Origin: CAYGZL01 sp964354345
GTDB taxonomy: Bacteria > Chloroflexota > Anaerolineae > Anaerolineales > UBA4823
Assembly (NCBI GenBank): GCA_964354345.1
Contig: CAYGZL010000095.1
Location: 1 to 6,202 of the forward strand
Length of the DNA: 6,202 nucleotides
Reading direction: 5' to 3'
Shown: piece by piece, positions 5,750 through 6,202 of the stretch
Position numbering within the stretch: the first letter of the stretch is position 1
Layout of the letters: each line of letters begins with the position of its first letter
Notes under the pieces: model-generated
Seen by the model: the letters and a program-made list of their open reading frames with translations, nothing else
What the model was told of the DNA's origin: nothing
The model's database searches: none
Position numbers and translations under genes: made by a program

Positions 5750-6202
5750 TTATTCGGGTGGAAAATCCAGGAGTATAATGTAGTTCGTAAACCTGTCTCC
5801 CCAGGTCACTGTGACTTGAAGTTCCCCATTGGTGAGAATAACGCAATCATTGCATCTAACCGGTTCAGTCATAGGACCCACTTTTACCACGGACCATCCG
5901 TTGGTGGGGGGCAAGTTTTTATAAAAAGTAAAAAAATCAGCCAGTTTGATAGAGGTCTGGTAGAGGTAAGAGGCCCCGCTGGATAAGGAATATCCTACAT
6001 TTTGAAGTTGGGTTTTTTCTGGCAATGGGACGCCCGGATCCAGTTTGAAATTTGGATCAATAGAAGGTGGATTGTTGTTTAATGGTTGGTTGATCGCAGT
6101 TAGGTCCTTAGTGATGTCCATTACTCCTTCCAGGAAACCTTTGCCGGGTGAAAAGACGACTTTCCCGGTCAACCTGGCTGAGAAATGGACCGGGTAATAC
6201 CC
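5750..6202 (-). CDS. Unrecognised protein, C-terminal part (N-terminus beyond window)
   Basis: The minus-strand frame is open from the right edge (GYYPVHFSARLTGKVVF) to TAA at 5750-5752, giving 150 codons of a gene that starts outside the window. An internal TTG at 6172 is an artefactual start, since the frame continues upstream. Visible parts: a Pro/Asn-rich stretch (INQPLNNNPPSIDPNFKLDP), then PGVPLPEKTQLQNVGYSL, LADFFTFYKNLPPTNGWSVV, VRCNDCVILTNGELQVTVTW and a final strand NYIILLDFPP. The layout (a 'P-L-P' entry, then an (F/Y)Y...L...GW segment, then strands) resembles small secreted or lipid-anchored alpha/beta domains of unknown function found in several bacterial groups, where a residual sequence is compared over (D..fY...L...GW). 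The CNDC motif may be a disulphide or metal site. I do not recognise the family and assign no function; no signal sequence can be checked here. Confidence 0.75.
   Translation of the reverse strand, partial: GYYPVHFSARLTGKVVFSPGKGFLEGVMDITKDLTAINQPLNNNPPSIDPNFKLDPGVPLPEKTQLQNVGYSLSSGASYLYQTSIKLADFFTFYKNLPPTNGWSVVKVGPMTEPVRCNDCVILTNGELQVTVTWGDRFTNYIILLDFPPE

Noticed and set aside
1..6202. CRISPR arrays, tRNA or rRNA genes, riboswitches and toxin-antitoxin pairs.
   Set aside because: I saw no regular repeat-spacer pattern, no cloverleaf or rRNA-like sequence, no known leader motif, and no small gene pair that fits.

Overview
The window looks like a piece of a free-living bacterial chromosome with many decayed genes. 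The gene families (an OmpR/PhoB-type regulator with a PhoR-like kinase, a DUF541/SIMPL protein, secreted beta-helix proteins, a DUF4143 ATPase) would fit Chloroflexota such as Anaerolineae. That placement is an inference from style, not proven by any marker gene.

Layout: (1) Positions 1-413, minus strand, hold the N-terminal part of a secreted beta-helix protein that runs off the left edge. (2) Positions 509-954, minus strand, hold a frameshifted remnant of a second beta-helix protein. (3) Positions 958-1403 have no clear gene; two minus-strand frames (1000-1174 and 1169-1432) read like possible decayed coding sequence of unknown family. (4) Positions 1404-4496, plus strand, are the only intact block: an OmpR/PhoB-type response regulator (1456-2148), a membrane histidine kinase 4 nt downstream (2153-3628), and an exported SIMPL/DUF541 protein (3693-4496). 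(5) Positions 4489-5589, minus strand, form a row of three broken genes: a histidine phosphatase with an internal deletion, the C-terminal end of a beta-lactamase-family serine hydrolase, and the middle of a DUF4143 ATPase. (6) Positions 5750-6202, minus strand, hold the C-terminal part of an unrecognised protein that runs off the right edge.

The most interesting signal is regulatory. The promoter of the regulator gene and the promoter of the SIMPL gene carry the same design: Pho-box-like 7-mers of the type (C/T)TGACAC repeated every 11 bp on the coding strand, then exactly 10 nt, then a TATNNT -10 hexamer. This suggests that the regulator controls its own operon and also the SIMPL gene, making one small envelope-signalling unit of sensor, regulator and exported product. 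The regulator mRNA would begin almost at its ATG, whereas the SIMPL mRNA has a strong Shine-Dalgarno.

Most flanking genes are broken while the regulatory block is intact. That points to real gene decay around a maintained cassette, although base-call errors could explain some single-base frame changes. They cannot explain the internal deletion in the phosphatase.
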